DNA from: an uncultured Agathobacter sp.
Lineage (GTDB): Bacteria > Bacillota > Clostridia > Lachnospirales > Lachnospiraceae
Reading direction: 5' to 3'
NCBI GenBank assembly: GCA_910587655.1
Contig: CAJUND010000005.1
Span: 62,001-126,000 of the forward strand
DNA: 64,000 nucleotides
This document shows, in pieces, positions 40,790-49,659 of the stretch. The notes beneath the pieces were generated by a model. That model had not been told where the DNA came from and ran no database searches. It saw only the letters and a program-made list of their open reading frames with translations. The position numbers and the translations under genes are program-made. Each line of letters opens with the position of its first letter. The first letter of the stretch is position 1.

Positions 40790-42295
40790 TTATCCTTCGT
40801 TGATTTTTATACTGGCAATTCCATTATCCAGTTCAATTCGCAGAACCTTTAATATGCGGCTGCGGATGGAGGCGATTTCCCCTTCGGTTAAATCTGCGCG
40901 TGAGGAAGTAATTGCCTGTTCCAGCAGTTCATTAAAGGAAAAGGAAAAACGCTGTAAGCTTCTGGCAAAATCCTTCCGGATGGCATTTTCTTTCATTGCA
41001 AGCAGGTCCCCGGAATAAAACTGGTCCAGATAACAGTAAAAAATTCCTTTTCCTTCAAATGCACGCTTGATGTCCATACCGCATTTTCCGTGTTCTACCA
41101 TAAATAAAAATTTTGCAGTGCTTAATGATTCTACAAGCGCCCAGTAATCGCTGTCACTGGAGCAGACAATAATACTGTCCACCCCGTTCTGGTAATGCTC
41201 CCTGCAGGTTTCTGCTGCAAGACGCATATCTACCAGGGATTTATCATCCTTTACGCGGTCAATCATCAGCGGTATAACCGGTATTTTAGTATAGGACTGA
41301 ATATCTGTCCATACGGTTGAGGTATGTGAGTCGTTAAACAGCATAATTTTGGAAATTTTGGAAAGCTGGTCGTCGTCCAGGCTTTTTAATGCGGCACAGA
41401 GCCTGTACGGGTCTGAATTTTCGCAGTCAACCACCATAATTACTTTCTGGCTTGCAAACAGGAAGTCATAGACGTTGTGTTTGACGTCCTCTTCCACATC
41501 TGATATTTTACTGAAATCATTAAAGTCGTCCCCGTATAATTTATACAGAACCTTTAAACACGTACGGTCATTGTTAAACAGCCTGTGGATATCCATTGGC
41601 GTTTCCATGTAGACATACTGTTTTGCCGGATAATAGGCATAATTGGCATAAAATTTCTTGGCTTCATCCATGTATTTTACTTCGTCCGTACCGTTTTTCA
41701 TCACGAACAGTGCCTTTACATATTCCCAGTTAATCCAGTTTGGGAAAACGCTTTTACAGTTATTGATACGTTCTGTTATCACTTTGTTTAACAGCACGCC
41801 AAAGGATTTTACATGGTCTTTTCCTGTAAATGGATAGATATTTTTACTGCTTAAATATTCGAGTTCCCGGATTCCAAGCTCCGGAATCTGGTAGATGCTT
41901 TTGTAGTCATACTTTATTGCATCCCTGATGGCTTTAAATTTGCGGATCACATTGGAGCGGAGTGTACACAGGCAGCGGATAATTTTACAGTTGTCATTCA
42001 GCTCCAGTTTATTAATAATATCCTGGTTGTAATTAAAGTCAGGGTTACTTAAAAAGTCTTCCCGTACTCCGTGTAAATACGCCAGTGTTGTGCTGATTTC
42101 GCTTGAAATATTTGCATACGGGATATAGCCTTCGTTTTTTGTCCCTGCGGTTTCTTCCTGTGGTTCATTATTTTCCTCTGCTGTCTGTTCTGCTGTTTCT
42201 TCTGCCGGGGCTGCTTCTTCTATTTCATTTTCCGGTTCTTCCGGCGCTTCATAATCAAGATTCCTCATAATGTTTTCAATTTGTGTAAATTCCAT
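40790..42295 (-). CDS. NYN-domain protein with acidic N-terminal region
   Basis: A 501-residue cytosolic protein. Residues ~17-55 are a low-complexity Glu/Ala/Pro-rich segment. A helical middle region (about 60-280) has no name I recognise. Residues ~285-440 look like a NYN/PIN-type ribonuclease fold: VIMVVDCENSDPYRLC carries the DxEN acidic motif, and SIIVCSSDSDYWALVES the SDxD motif. The C-terminus is helical. A role in RNA processing is inferred from fold only. It sits among pseudouridine synthases and the radical SAM gene ygiQ. AAGGAG precedes the ATG. Confidence 0.8.
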   Translation of the reverse strand: MEFTQIENIMRNLDYEAPEEPENEIEEAAPAEETAEQTAEENNEPQEETAGTKNEGYIPYANISSEISTTLAYLHGVREDFLSNPDFNYNQDIINKLELNDNCKIIRCLCTLRSNVIRKFKAIRDAIKYDYKSIYQIPELGIRELEYLSSKNIYPFTGKDHVKSFGVLLNKVITERINNCKSVFPNWINWEYVKALFVMKNGTDEVKYMDEAKKFYANYAYYPAKQYVYMETPMDIHRLFNNDRTCLKVLYKLYGDDFNDFSKISDVEEDVKHNVYDFLFASQKVIMVVDCENSDPYRLCAALKSLDDDQLSKISKIMLFNDSHTSTVWTDIQSYTKIPVIPLMIDRVKDDKSLVDMRLAAETCREHYQNGVDSIIVCSSDSDYWALVESLSTAKFLFMVEHGKCGMDIKRAFEGKGIFYCYLDQFYSGDLLAMKENAIRKDFARSLQRFSFSFNELLEQAITSSRADLTEGEIASIRSRILKVLRIELDNGIASIKINEG

Positions 42296-42310
42296 AATTG
42301 TTCTCCTTTA

Positions 42311-44221
42311 TTATTTTTTCGATGCCTTTTTATGAATATTTCTGATTGTTTTCTTTTTTTTCCGTTGTTCTTTCGGTGCATCCTTTTTCCTGCGGTATTC
42401 CGCTGCCTGTTTTCCGCCGCCATACCGGCGCGGCTTAATCAGGCATTTTTTGTCAAATCCTATTAAATCCTGTCTGCCCTCCTTCATAAGCGCTTCATAA
42501 ACCAGGTCGTAATTTTTAGGATTGCGGTACTGGATTAAGGCGCGCTGCATTGCCTTTTCATGCGGATTTGTTGCAACATAAACAGGTTCCATGGTGCGCG
42601 GGTCCAGTCCGGTGTAATACATACAGGTCGAAATGGTGGACGGCGTCGGATAGAAATCCTGTACCTGTTCCGGCATGTATCCAAGGTCGCGCAGGTATTC
42701 TGCAAGCTCAATGGCTTCCTTCAGCGTGGAACCGGGGTGTGAGGACATGAGATACGGTACAAGGTACTGTTTTTTTCCAAGCTTTGCATTCATCTGGTTA
42801 TACGCGGTTACAAATTTCCGGTATACGGAGACATCCGGTTTTCCAAGTCTCGAAAGTACGGTATTGCTGATATGCTCCGGTGCGACTTTTAACTGTCCGC
42901 TGACATGGTGTTCGCAAAGCTCCCGCAGGAAGGTACGGTCTTTATCATACATTAAATAATCAAAACGGATGCCTGAACGGATAAATACCTTTTTCACACC
43001 GGGAAGCTCCCGCAGTTTTCGGAGTAAGGCGATATAATCCCGGTGGTCCACCTCCAGGTTTTTGCACAGGGAGGGGAACAGGCACTGCTTCAGGGGACAT
43101 GCGCCCTTTGTCAGCTGTTTTTTGCAGGCAGGTGCGCGGAAATTGGCGGTCGGACCTCCCACATCGTGGATATAACCTTTAAAATCAGGTTCTTTTGTTA
43201 TTAATTCTGCTTCTTTTATAATGGAATCATGGCTTCTTGTCTGGATAATCCTTCCCTGGTGGAACGTCAGTGCACAGAAGCTGCAGCCCCCAAAGCATCC
43301 TCTGTTGCTGATCAGGGAAAATTTAATTTCCCGGATAGCCGGAACCCCGCCTGCATCTTCATAGGAAGGATGGTAATTTCTCATGTAAGGCAGGGCGTAA
43401 ACTTCATCCATTTCAGTTTCCGACAGCGGCTTTGCAGGGGGATTCTGTACCACATAAATTCCGTTTGGATACGGCTCATACAGCCGTTTTCCCGAAAACG
43501 GGTCGGTATTGCAGTACTGTGTATAAAAACTGTCTGCAAAAAGCCGTTTATCTGTTTTAATCATATCAAAGGACGGAAGTTCAATGGCGTCATAAATAAT
43601 TTCCCGGTTTTTTGTTTTATAAACAGTTCCGTCAATATAGGTGATATCTTTTACAGCAATTCCGGCATTCAGGGCGTCGGCAATTTCAACAATACTCCGC
43701 TCTCCCATTCCATAGGAAATGAGGTCCGCACCGGAATCCAGTAAAATGGAACGTTTGACTTTATCTGACCAGTAATCATAATGTGCCAGCCGCCGCAGGC
43801 TTGCCTCAATGCCGCCGATAATCACCGGGATATTTTTATATGTGCGGCGGATTAAATTACAGTAGACAACTGTTGCATAATCCGGTCTTTTCCCCATCAC
43901 GCCGCCCGGCGTATAGGCATCGGCGCTTCTGCGCTTTTTGGAAACGGAGTAATGGTTTACCATGGAGTCCATATTTCCGGCAGAAACCAAAAAGCCAAGG
44001 CGCGGCGTACCAAGAACGGAGATGGATGAATCATTTTTCCAGTCAGGCTGTGCAATGATGCCGACGGAATAGCCGTGTGATTCCAGAATCCTTGCAATAA
44101 TGGCGTGTCCGAAGGAAGGATGGTCAATGTATGCATCCCCGCAGACATAGACAAAATCAAGCTGCGTAATACCCCGTTCTTTCATATCCTGTTCTGAAAC
44201 TGGAAGATAGCCTTCGTACAT
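42311..44221 (-). CDS. ygiQ: YgiQ family radical SAM protein (UPF0313)
   Basis: A 636-residue radical SAM protein. The UPF0313 N-terminal domain (FGHAIIARILESHGYSVGI) is followed by the cluster motif RGCFGGCSFCALTFHQG at about residue 310 and VGGPTANFRAPAC. GIRFDYLMYD and VAPEHISNTVLSRLGKP follow. A basic Lys/Arg-rich tail (PKEQRKKKKTIRN) suggests RNA contact. Its substrate is unknown. AAAGGGA precedes the ATG. Confidence 0.94.
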   Translation of the reverse strand: MYEGYLPVSEQDMKERGITQLDFVYVCGDAYIDHPSFGHAIIARILESHGYSVGIIAQPDWKNDSSISVLGTPRLGFLVSAGNMDSMVNHYSVSKKRRSADAYTPGGVMGKRPDYATVVYCNLIRRTYKNIPVIIGGIEASLRRLAHYDYWSDKVKRSILLDSGADLISYGMGERSIVEIADALNAGIAVKDITYIDGTVYKTKNREIIYDAIELPSFDMIKTDKRLFADSFYTQYCNTDPFSGKRLYEPYPNGIYVVQNPPAKPLSETEMDEVYALPYMRNYHPSYEDAGGVPAIREIKFSLISNRGCFGGCSFCALTFHQGRIIQTRSHDSIIKEAELITKEPDFKGYIHDVGGPTANFRAPACKKQLTKGACPLKQCLFPSLCKNLEVDHRDYIALLRKLRELPGVKKVFIRSGIRFDYLMYDKDRTFLRELCEHHVSGQLKVAPEHISNTVLSRLGKPDVSVYRKFVTAYNQMNAKLGKKQYLVPYLMSSHPGSTLKEAIELAEYLRDLGYMPEQVQDFYPTPSTISTCMYYTGLDPRTMEPVYVATNPHEKAMQRALIQYRNPKNYDLVYEALMKEGRQDLIGFDKKCLIKPRRYGGGKQAAEYRRKKDAPKEQRKKKKTIRNIHKKASKK

Positions 44222-44224
44222 AAT

Positions 44225-44968
44225 TTAATCCCTTTCATTCTTTAAGGATGCCATCTGCATTAAATCCGCAACTTCCTCTTCGGTAAGTTTCCGGTAGCTG
44301 CCTTTTTCAAGCCCTTCCAGGGTAAGACCGGCAAATGTCAGGCGTTTTAAATGTAATACCTTGCATCCTGCTGCTGCAAACATCCGCTTTACCTGGTGGA
44401 AACGTCCTTCACAGATGGTAAGCTTTGCTGCATAAACGGAATGTTCCGCCGTTTGCGGTAAAATCTCCAGTTTTGCAGGAAGGCATGGCTTTTCATCGCC
44501 GATATCCACACCTTTTAAAAAATATTCCGCTGCTTCCTCCGGTACAGGGGCATCCACGATGGCGTAATATGTCTTGTCCACATGGTAGGAAGGGGATAAA
44601 AGCCTGTGGTTTAATACGCCGTCATTTGTAATTAAAAGAATCCCTTCCGTATCTTTATCCAGTCTTCCGACCGGAACATGGCTTTTTCTCATGGAATCCG
44701 GAAAATAATCCATAACGGTTTTCTCTTTTTTATCGGTCCTGGCAGTCACGCAGCCCGCCGGCTTGTAAAACAAAAAGGTGGAAAACGGTTCGTATACCAG
44801 TCTTTTTCCGCCGCAGCAGATACTGTCGGTTCCCGGATTTACTTTCTGTTCCGGTTTTACGGCTATCGTGCCGTTTATGGTAACCTCTTTTTTTCTGATT
44901 TTATTTTTTACTTCACTGCGGGTGCCATATCCGCAGTCCGCAAGTAATTTGTCCAGCCTGATCTGCAT
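44225..44968 (-). CDS. RsuA/RluB/RluF family pseudouridine synthase
   Basis: A 247-residue enzyme. S4 domain (IRLDKLLADCGYGTRSEVK), then catalytic domain with VGRLDKDTEGILLITND (catalytic Asp in GRLDKDTEG) and ICEGRFHQVKRMFAAAG. This is the RsuA branch, distinct from the two RluA-type enzymes in this window. Exact target is not predictable; RsuA modifies 16S rRNA in E. coli. It lies three bases before ygiQ. Confidence 0.92.
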   Translation of the reverse strand: MQIRLDKLLADCGYGTRSEVKNKIRKKEVTINGTIAVKPEQKVNPGTDSICCGGKRLVYEPFSTFLFYKPAGCVTARTDKKEKTVMDYFPDSMRKSHVPVGRLDKDTEGILLITNDGVLNHRLLSPSYHVDKTYYAIVDAPVPEEAAEYFLKGVDIGDEKPCLPAKLEILPQTAEHSVYAAKLTICEGRFHQVKRMFAAAGCKVLHLKRLTFAGLTLEGLEKGSYRKLTEEEVADLMQMASLKNERD

Positions 44969-44972
44969 GGCG

Positions 44973-46421
44973 TTATTTCATCTCTTTTAAAAATTCTGTG
45001 AGAAAGTCCCATATTCTTCCGGTGGAAGAAATACTCAGACGTTCCTTCGGGGTATGAATGTCATAATTCGCAGGACCAAAGGAAACACAGTCCAGGTCTT
45101 TTATTTTTTCTGAAATCAGCCCGCATTCCAGTCCGGCATGAATCGTTTCAAATACCGGTTTTTTATGGAACAGCTTTTCGTAAACCTTTTCTACTGCCGG
45201 ACGGAGTGCAGAATCCTGTTTATATTCCCATGCCGGATAATCCCCGGTTGCTTCTGCCGTGCCGCCAAGCATTTCGACAACTGCCGCCAGTTTGTCATAG
45301 ACCTCGGCTTTTCTTGTGCCAACGCTGCTGCGGACAGAGGTTACGGTGGTAAGAGCATCTTCGGTTAATTTCATAATTCCAAGATTTAAGGAGGTTTCCA
45401 CCTGACCGTTCATCTGCTGGCTCATATGAAGAATACCGTCTGGAACAGTACGCAGATAATAAATCACCCTGTTGACGGAAGAAAAATCCAAAGCATTACC
45501 TTCTGTGCTGCCGCCTGGCGTGCAGGAAACTGTGATTCCTGAATCAGAAGAAACCAGTTCTTTTTTTAATATGGCATCCATCTGCTTGATAATTTCATTT
45601 ACGGCATCTTTTTTATCCTCCGATACCAGAATTTCTGCCGTACACTCCCGCGGAATCGCATTGTCTTTCATTCCGCCCTGCAGGGAAAGGATTCCAAACG
45701 GTGTTTCATGAAAAATGCATTTGAGTACGCGTCCCATCAGGATATCGGCATTTCCGTGCTCTTTATCAATTTCCACGCCCGAATGTCCGCCGGACAGTCC
45801 GTTTACCGTAATTATGAATTTTATGCCGTCCTGCCTGGTTCTTGTAACGGGAACACTGGTATGAACTGACATGCCGCCTGCGCAGCCGCAGATAAAAGTC
45901 CCCTCCTCATCGCTGTCAATATTTAACATCGTGCGGCCTTTTAACATGGACAGGTCAATTTCGGCAGCTCCAAGCATTCCGATTTCCTCGTCCACGGTCA
46001 CGATTACTTCAAGCCTCGGATGTGGGATATCCGAAGCTTCAAGGAGCGCCAGGGCATAGGCAACTGCAATTCCGTCATCGCCGCCTAAGGTGGTGCCCCT
46101 TGCCTTTAAAAAGTCCCCGTCTATATACAAATCGAGTCCGTCTTTTGTAAAATCAATGGTACAGCCGTTTTCTTTTTCACAGACCATATCCATATGTCCC
46201 TGAATAATGACCGGTGCGGCAGTTTCGTAACCGGCCGTGGCCTCCTTTATGATAATTACGTTGTTCATTTCATCCTGTATACAAAAAAGCTCGTGCTCAT
46301 TTGCAAACTGAACCAGATAATCACTGATTTCTTTTGTATTTCTTGATCCGTGCGGTATTTTTGCAAGCTCTCCAAAATAGTAAAAAACGCGTTCCGGATA
46401 AATATTTTCAAATGTCATCAT
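44973..46421 (-). CDS. pepD: Aminoacyl-histidine dipeptidase (PepD, M20 family)
   Basis: A 482-residue zinc dipeptidase hydrolysing Xaa-His and other dipeptides. Metal and catalytic motifs: IIQGHMDMVCEKE, TTLGGDDGIAVAYALALLE, VTVDEEIGMLGA and LNIDSDEEGTFICGCAGG. NGLSGGHSGVEID begins the lid domain. The ATG at 46421 is followed directly by a second ATG; GGGAGG lies upstream. A TATAAT on the minus strand at 46449-46444 is the probable -10, without a good -35. Confidence 0.93.
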   Translation of the reverse strand: MMTFENIYPERVFYYFGELAKIPHGSRNTKEISDYLVQFANEHELFCIQDEMNNVIIIKEATAGYETAAPVIIQGHMDMVCEKENGCTIDFTKDGLDLYIDGDFLKARGTTLGGDDGIAVAYALALLEASDIPHPRLEVIVTVDEEIGMLGAAEIDLSMLKGRTMLNIDSDEEGTFICGCAGGMSVHTSVPVTRTRQDGIKFIITVNGLSGGHSGVEIDKEHGNADILMGRVLKCIFHETPFGILSLQGGMKDNAIPRECTAEILVSEDKKDAVNEIIKQMDAILKKELVSSDSGITVSCTPGGSTEGNALDFSSVNRVIYYLRTVPDGILHMSQQMNGQVETSLNLGIMKLTEDALTTVTSVRSSVGTRKAEVYDKLAAVVEMLGGTAEATGDYPAWEYKQDSALRPAVEKVYEKLFHKKPVFETIHAGLECGLISEKIKDLDCVSFGPANYDIHTPKERLSISSTGRIWDFLTEFLKEMK

Positions 46422-46451
46422 AGTGCCCTCCCTGTTTACATAAATTATACT

Positions 46452-47357
46452 ATGAAAAGATTTGGATCTGTTATTATTATTGTTGTTATGATTTTTTATT
46501 TTATCTTTGCACCCACGCAGGCTCTTTTTGCATCCAGGCGCGGACTGTTGCTCTGGTTTGAACAGCTTCTGCCAACGCTTCTTCCCTTTTCCATTATTTC
46601 GTATATTGTACTTGCATCCGGCTTGTTTTCCTTTCGCGGAAATGGGAAAAAACGCAGAATCAGCAGCTGGGAATGGTATGTGATTTTATGCGGATTTCTG
46701 TTTGGTTTTCCAATCGGAAGCAAGCTGACAGCCGATTTGTACCGCGATGGGAAAATCTCGAAGAAAAATGCATCCATTCTCTGCTGTTTTACGAATAACT
46801 TAAGTCCGGTATTTGTGACAAGTGCAATGGCTGCCATGCTGAACCTTAACATTCACCCGGTTCTGTATCTGGTACTTTATGGAATTCCGTTTAGCCTTGG
46901 AATTGCCGCCCTTGTATTTGCCGGTGAACAGACACCGGTACAAAAAAATGCCGCACCAAGATTTCACCTTAATATGCAAATCATTGATGCCGGCATCATA
47001 AACGGATTTGAAACACTAATCAAAATATGTGGTTATATAATGATGTTTTCCATTCTGTCTGAGTTAATCAAAACTCTTCCAGTCCATAATCCCCTGGTGA
47101 GCCTGCTTCTTGTCGGCTGTACCGAGGTAACAAACGGCATTTCATGCCTTGCAGCGTATTCCTGCAGTGATGCGGTAAAATATCTGCTGGCAGTTCTTTT
47201 TCTTTCGTGGAATGGAATCAGCGGTCTGTTCCAGACAGCATCTGTTCTTGGCATGACCGACTTATCTGTCAGACAGTATCTGAAGAACAAACTGGTGCTT
47301 TCGGGAATCCAGTCCGGTGTGACAGGAATTTTATTCTTCGGAAATTTTTTCATCTGA
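46452..47357 (+). CDS. YlbJ-like sporulation integral membrane protein
   Basis: A 301-residue protein with about eight membrane segments. It matches the YlbJ/nucleoside-gate pattern: LLPTLLPFSIISYIV, then CGFLFGFPIGSKLTADLYRDGKIS and CCFTNNLSPVFVTSAM (family FPxGA...L...G.I and NxxSPxF). YlbJ is needed for spore cortex formation in Bacillus and is about 100 residues longer there. The ATG at 46452 has no Shine-Dalgarno, and a CATAAATT element 6 bases upstream resembles a sigma-E -10, so a leaderless message is possible. It overlaps the convergent coiled-coil gene by 27 bases. Confidence 0.8.
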   Translation: MKRFGSVIIIVVMIFYFIFAPTQALFASRRGLLLWFEQLLPTLLPFSIISYIVLASGLFSFRGNGKKRRISSWEWYVILCGFLFGFPIGSKLTADLYRDGKISKKNASILCCFTNNLSPVFVTSAMAAMLNLNIHPVLYLVLYGIPFSLGIAALVFAGEQTPVQKNAAPRFHLNMQIIDAGIINGFETLIKICGYIMMFSILSELIKTLPVHNPLVSLLLVGCTEVTNGISCLAAYSCSDAVKYLLAVLFLSWNGISGLFQTASVLGMTDLSVRQYLKNKLVLSGIQSGVTGILFFGNFFI

Positions 47358-48008
47358 AGCCGGAATATCTGTAATATCCGGTCCCTGTGTTTTTTTCTCC
47401 TGCTGTTTTTTTTCTTCATTTTTTTCTACCGGACGGACAATTTCTTTTGGTTTTTCTGTCTCCGGTGTGTGCTGCGGAAATAATTCTGCACGGTTTCGGA
47501 TGACAACATCCGAGCATTGCTGCAGGGAAGTCATCAGGCTGGTGTAATGTGTTTTGGAAGCCGTAAGCGCACCGGAAAGAATTTCCTCAATAGCATGGAG
47601 CTGCTGGTCAGCATATTCCATGATATTCATCCGCAGACTGTTCGCTTCGTTGGTTGCATCGTCTAAAATTTCCTGTGCCTGCCTGGTTGCAAGCATGACG
47701 ACTTCATTTGCCTGGGCATACGCCTGCTGCATAATCTGGTGTTCACTTACCAGTTCGGTTGTCTGAATCTGTGCCTGTGCAATAATCTGGTCGGCTTTTG
47801 CCTGCGCATCCGCAAGTATTGCCTCTTTATTGCTGATGATTTTCTGATAACGTTTAATTTCCTCTGGAGTTTTTGCGCGAAGCTCTGCAATCAGTTCTTC
47901 AAGCTCTTCTTTATTGACAATAATACGGGTACTGGACAGCGCCTGGAATTTACAGCCGTCGATATACTCTTCTATTTCATCAATAATTTGTTCCATTTTA
48001 CTGCTCAT
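47331..48008 (-). CDS. Coiled-coil protein (DivIVA-like/ATPase subunit H-like)
   Basis: A 225-residue mostly helical protein. A long coiled coil (about residues 45-170) contains repeated Ala/Gln heptads (ADAQAKADQIIAQAQIQTT, ATRQAQEILDDATNEANS). The C-terminal ~55 residues are Lys/Glu/Pro-rich and probably disordered. Clostridial relatives carry names such as vacuolar H+-ATPase subunit H; there is no V-ATPase here, and a DivIVA-like scaffold is equally possible. AAGGAG precedes the ATG. It follows coaD in the yicC-led run, and its last 27 bases overlap the 3' end of the YlbJ-like gene. Confidence 0.75.
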   Translation of the reverse strand: MSSKMEQIIDEIEEYIDGCKFQALSSTRIIVNKEELEELIAELRAKTPEEIKRYQKIISNKEAILADAQAKADQIIAQAQIQTTELVSEHQIMQQAYAQANEVVMLATRQAQEILDDATNEANSLRMNIMEYADQQLHAIEEILSGALTASKTHYTSLMTSLQQCSDVVIRNRAELFPQHTPETEKPKEIVRPVEKNEEKKQQEKKTQGPDITDIPASDEKISEE

Positions 48009-48040
48009 ATCTGAAAATCTCCTTATTATTATTTGATATA

Positions 48041-48520
48041 TTACTGATATTTTTTATAAATTCGGTCAATAAAGCATTCCGGAACAAAGTTGGCAATATT
48101 ACCGCCATAAGAAGCAAATTCTTTTACAATGGTCGAACTAAGATAAGAATACTTCGGGTCCGTTGTTAAGAAAATGGTTTCTATTTTTGAATCCTGCACA
48201 TGGTTTGCCTGTGCAATCTGCAGTTCATATTCAAAATCTGTAACGGCACGCAGGCCGCGGACAATCAGTGTTGCCCCTATTTCATTCATAAATTCAACTA
48301 AAAGACCGTCAAATGAAGCGACAGTAACATTTGGCATATCCCCCGTCATCTCTTTAATCATACTAACACGTTCTTCCAGGGAAAACAACGGATTTTTTGC
48401 CCGGTTGTTTAAAACCCCGATGACGAGTTCGTCAGCAATACAAGAAGCACGTGTTATAATATCCATATGTCCAAACGTTACCGGATCAAAACTGCCCGGA
48501 TAAATTGCCTTTTTTGTCAT
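48041..48520 (-). CDS. coaD: Phosphopantetheine adenylyltransferase CoaD
   Basis: A 159-residue nucleotidyltransferase for the fourth step of coenzyme A synthesis. AIYPGSFDPVTFGHMDII carries the TxGH-type motif (here TFGH), RGLRAVTDFEYELQIA the substrate loop, and YSYLSSTIVKEFASYGG the ISSTxxR-like segment. Length is typical. The ATG overlaps the rsmD stop by one base (TAATG). Confidence 0.97.
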   Translation of the reverse strand: MTKKAIYPGSFDPVTFGHMDIITRASCIADELVIGVLNNRAKNPLFSLEERVSMIKEMTGDMPNVTVASFDGLLVEFMNEIGATLIVRGLRAVTDFEYELQIAQANHVQDSKIETIFLTTDPKYSYLSSTIVKEFASYGGNIANFVPECFIDRIYKKYQ

Positions 48521-49074
48521 TAACTTTTCCTCTGTATAAAAATATGCATACTGTTTTTATATTGTTTTACTTTTGTAATCATAAACCCCAGCTCATCCAG
48601 ATAATCAAAACCGGTATCCGCTGATGCTTCCACTATCATCTTTGTATCCTGTTTCACCATGTCAGAACGGGATAAAAATGTAAGCACGTCTTTTTCAAGT
48701 CCCTGCCGGTACGGAGGGTCCATAAAAATAATATCAAAGCAGTATCTGCCCTCCAGGGTGTGTAATCCGCCAAGTACATCTGCTGTCAGCAGTCTTGATT
48801 TTTCCGTGAATTTTGTAAATGAAATGTTTTCTTCGATACATTTCGCTGCTTTGCGGTTGTTTTCAATAAATACGGCATAGTCTGCGCCCCGGCTTAATGC
48901 CTCAAGCCCGATCTGCCCGCTGCCCGCAAACAGATCCAGAAAATTACTTCCCGGTACATCTGCCTGCAGTATGTTAAACAGTGTTTCTTTAATTTTATCC
49001 GTGGTAGGCCGTGTGTTCATTCCTTCAATTGTTTTTAAGGGAAGGCTTCGTGCTGTCCCTGCTATAATCCGCAT
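48520..49074 (-). CDS. rsmD: 16S rRNA (guanine966-N2)-methyltransferase RsmD
   Basis: A 184-residue SAM-dependent methyltransferase. The start MRIIAGTARSLPLKTIEG and TRPTTDKIKETLFNIL are diagnostic. SAM motif I is LDLFAGSGQIGLEALSRGA, and the catalytic motif IV is IIFMDPPYRQG. Placement directly before coaD is widespread. AAAGGGGAT precedes the ATG. Confidence 0.96.
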   Translation of the reverse strand: MRIIAGTARSLPLKTIEGMNTRPTTDKIKETLFNILQADVPGSNFLDLFAGSGQIGLEALSRGADYAVFIENNRKAAKCIEENISFTKFTEKSRLLTADVLGGLHTLEGRYCFDIIFMDPPYRQGLEKDVLTFLSRSDMVKQDTKMIVEASADTGFDYLDELGFMITKVKQYKNSMHIFIQRKS

Positions 49075-49105
49075 AAATAATCCCCTTTCCCATGAAACAT
49101 AACTT

Positions 49106-49648
49106 TTATTTCTGGTCTTTTAATACGTCCTTGTTTTTTATGATATAATCCACAAGTGAAATTACGGTCAGTGCCAGCGACAGGTAAATAAATACGGTTT
49201 CCAGTACTGAAAAAAACGGACCGGGAATATTTAAAACGAGGATTACAACAGTTACCATCTGGGATGCGGTCTTGAATTTGCCCCAGTAACCCGCTGCAAT
49301 CACAACGCCGTTATCCGCAGCGACCAGCCGGAAACCGCTGATAATAAATTCCCTTGCAATGATAATAATCACAATCCACGCCGGAATACGGGAAAGCTCC
49401 ACCAGACAGATCAGTGCGGAACAGACCAGAAGTTTGTCCGCAAGCGGGTCCATAAACTTCCCGAAATTTGTAACCAGGTTATGTTTTCTTGCAATCTTTC
49501 CGTCTAAAAAATCCGTAACACTGGCAATCACAAAGACTGCGGCAGCAATGTAACTGCCATATTCTTCAAAATAAGGCGCAAGCAGAAAGAACACGAAAAA
49601 CGGTATTAAAATCATACGGAAAATTGTCAGTTTATTTGGTAAATTCAT
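49106..49648 (-). CDS. pgsA: CDP-diacylglycerol-glycerol-3-phosphate 3-phosphatidyltransferase PgsA
   Basis: A 180-residue membrane enzyme making phosphatidylglycerol phosphate. The CDP-alcohol phosphotransferase signature D-G-x2-A-R-x8-G-x3-D-x3-D is visible in FLDGKIARKHNLVTNFGK followed by FMDPLADKLL. About five membrane segments. NLPNKLTIFRMILIPFFVF is the usual N-terminus. AAGGAG precedes the ATG. Confidence 0.96.
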   Translation of the reverse strand: MNLPNKLTIFRMILIPFFVFFLLAPYFEEYGSYIAAAVFVIASVTDFLDGKIARKHNLVTNFGKFMDPLADKLLVCSALICLVELSRIPAWIVIIIIAREFIISGFRLVAADNGVVIAAGYWGKFKTASQMVTVVILVLNIPGPFFSVLETVFIYLSLALTVISLVDYIIKNKDVLKDQK

Positions 49649-49659
49649 AAGATTTCTCC

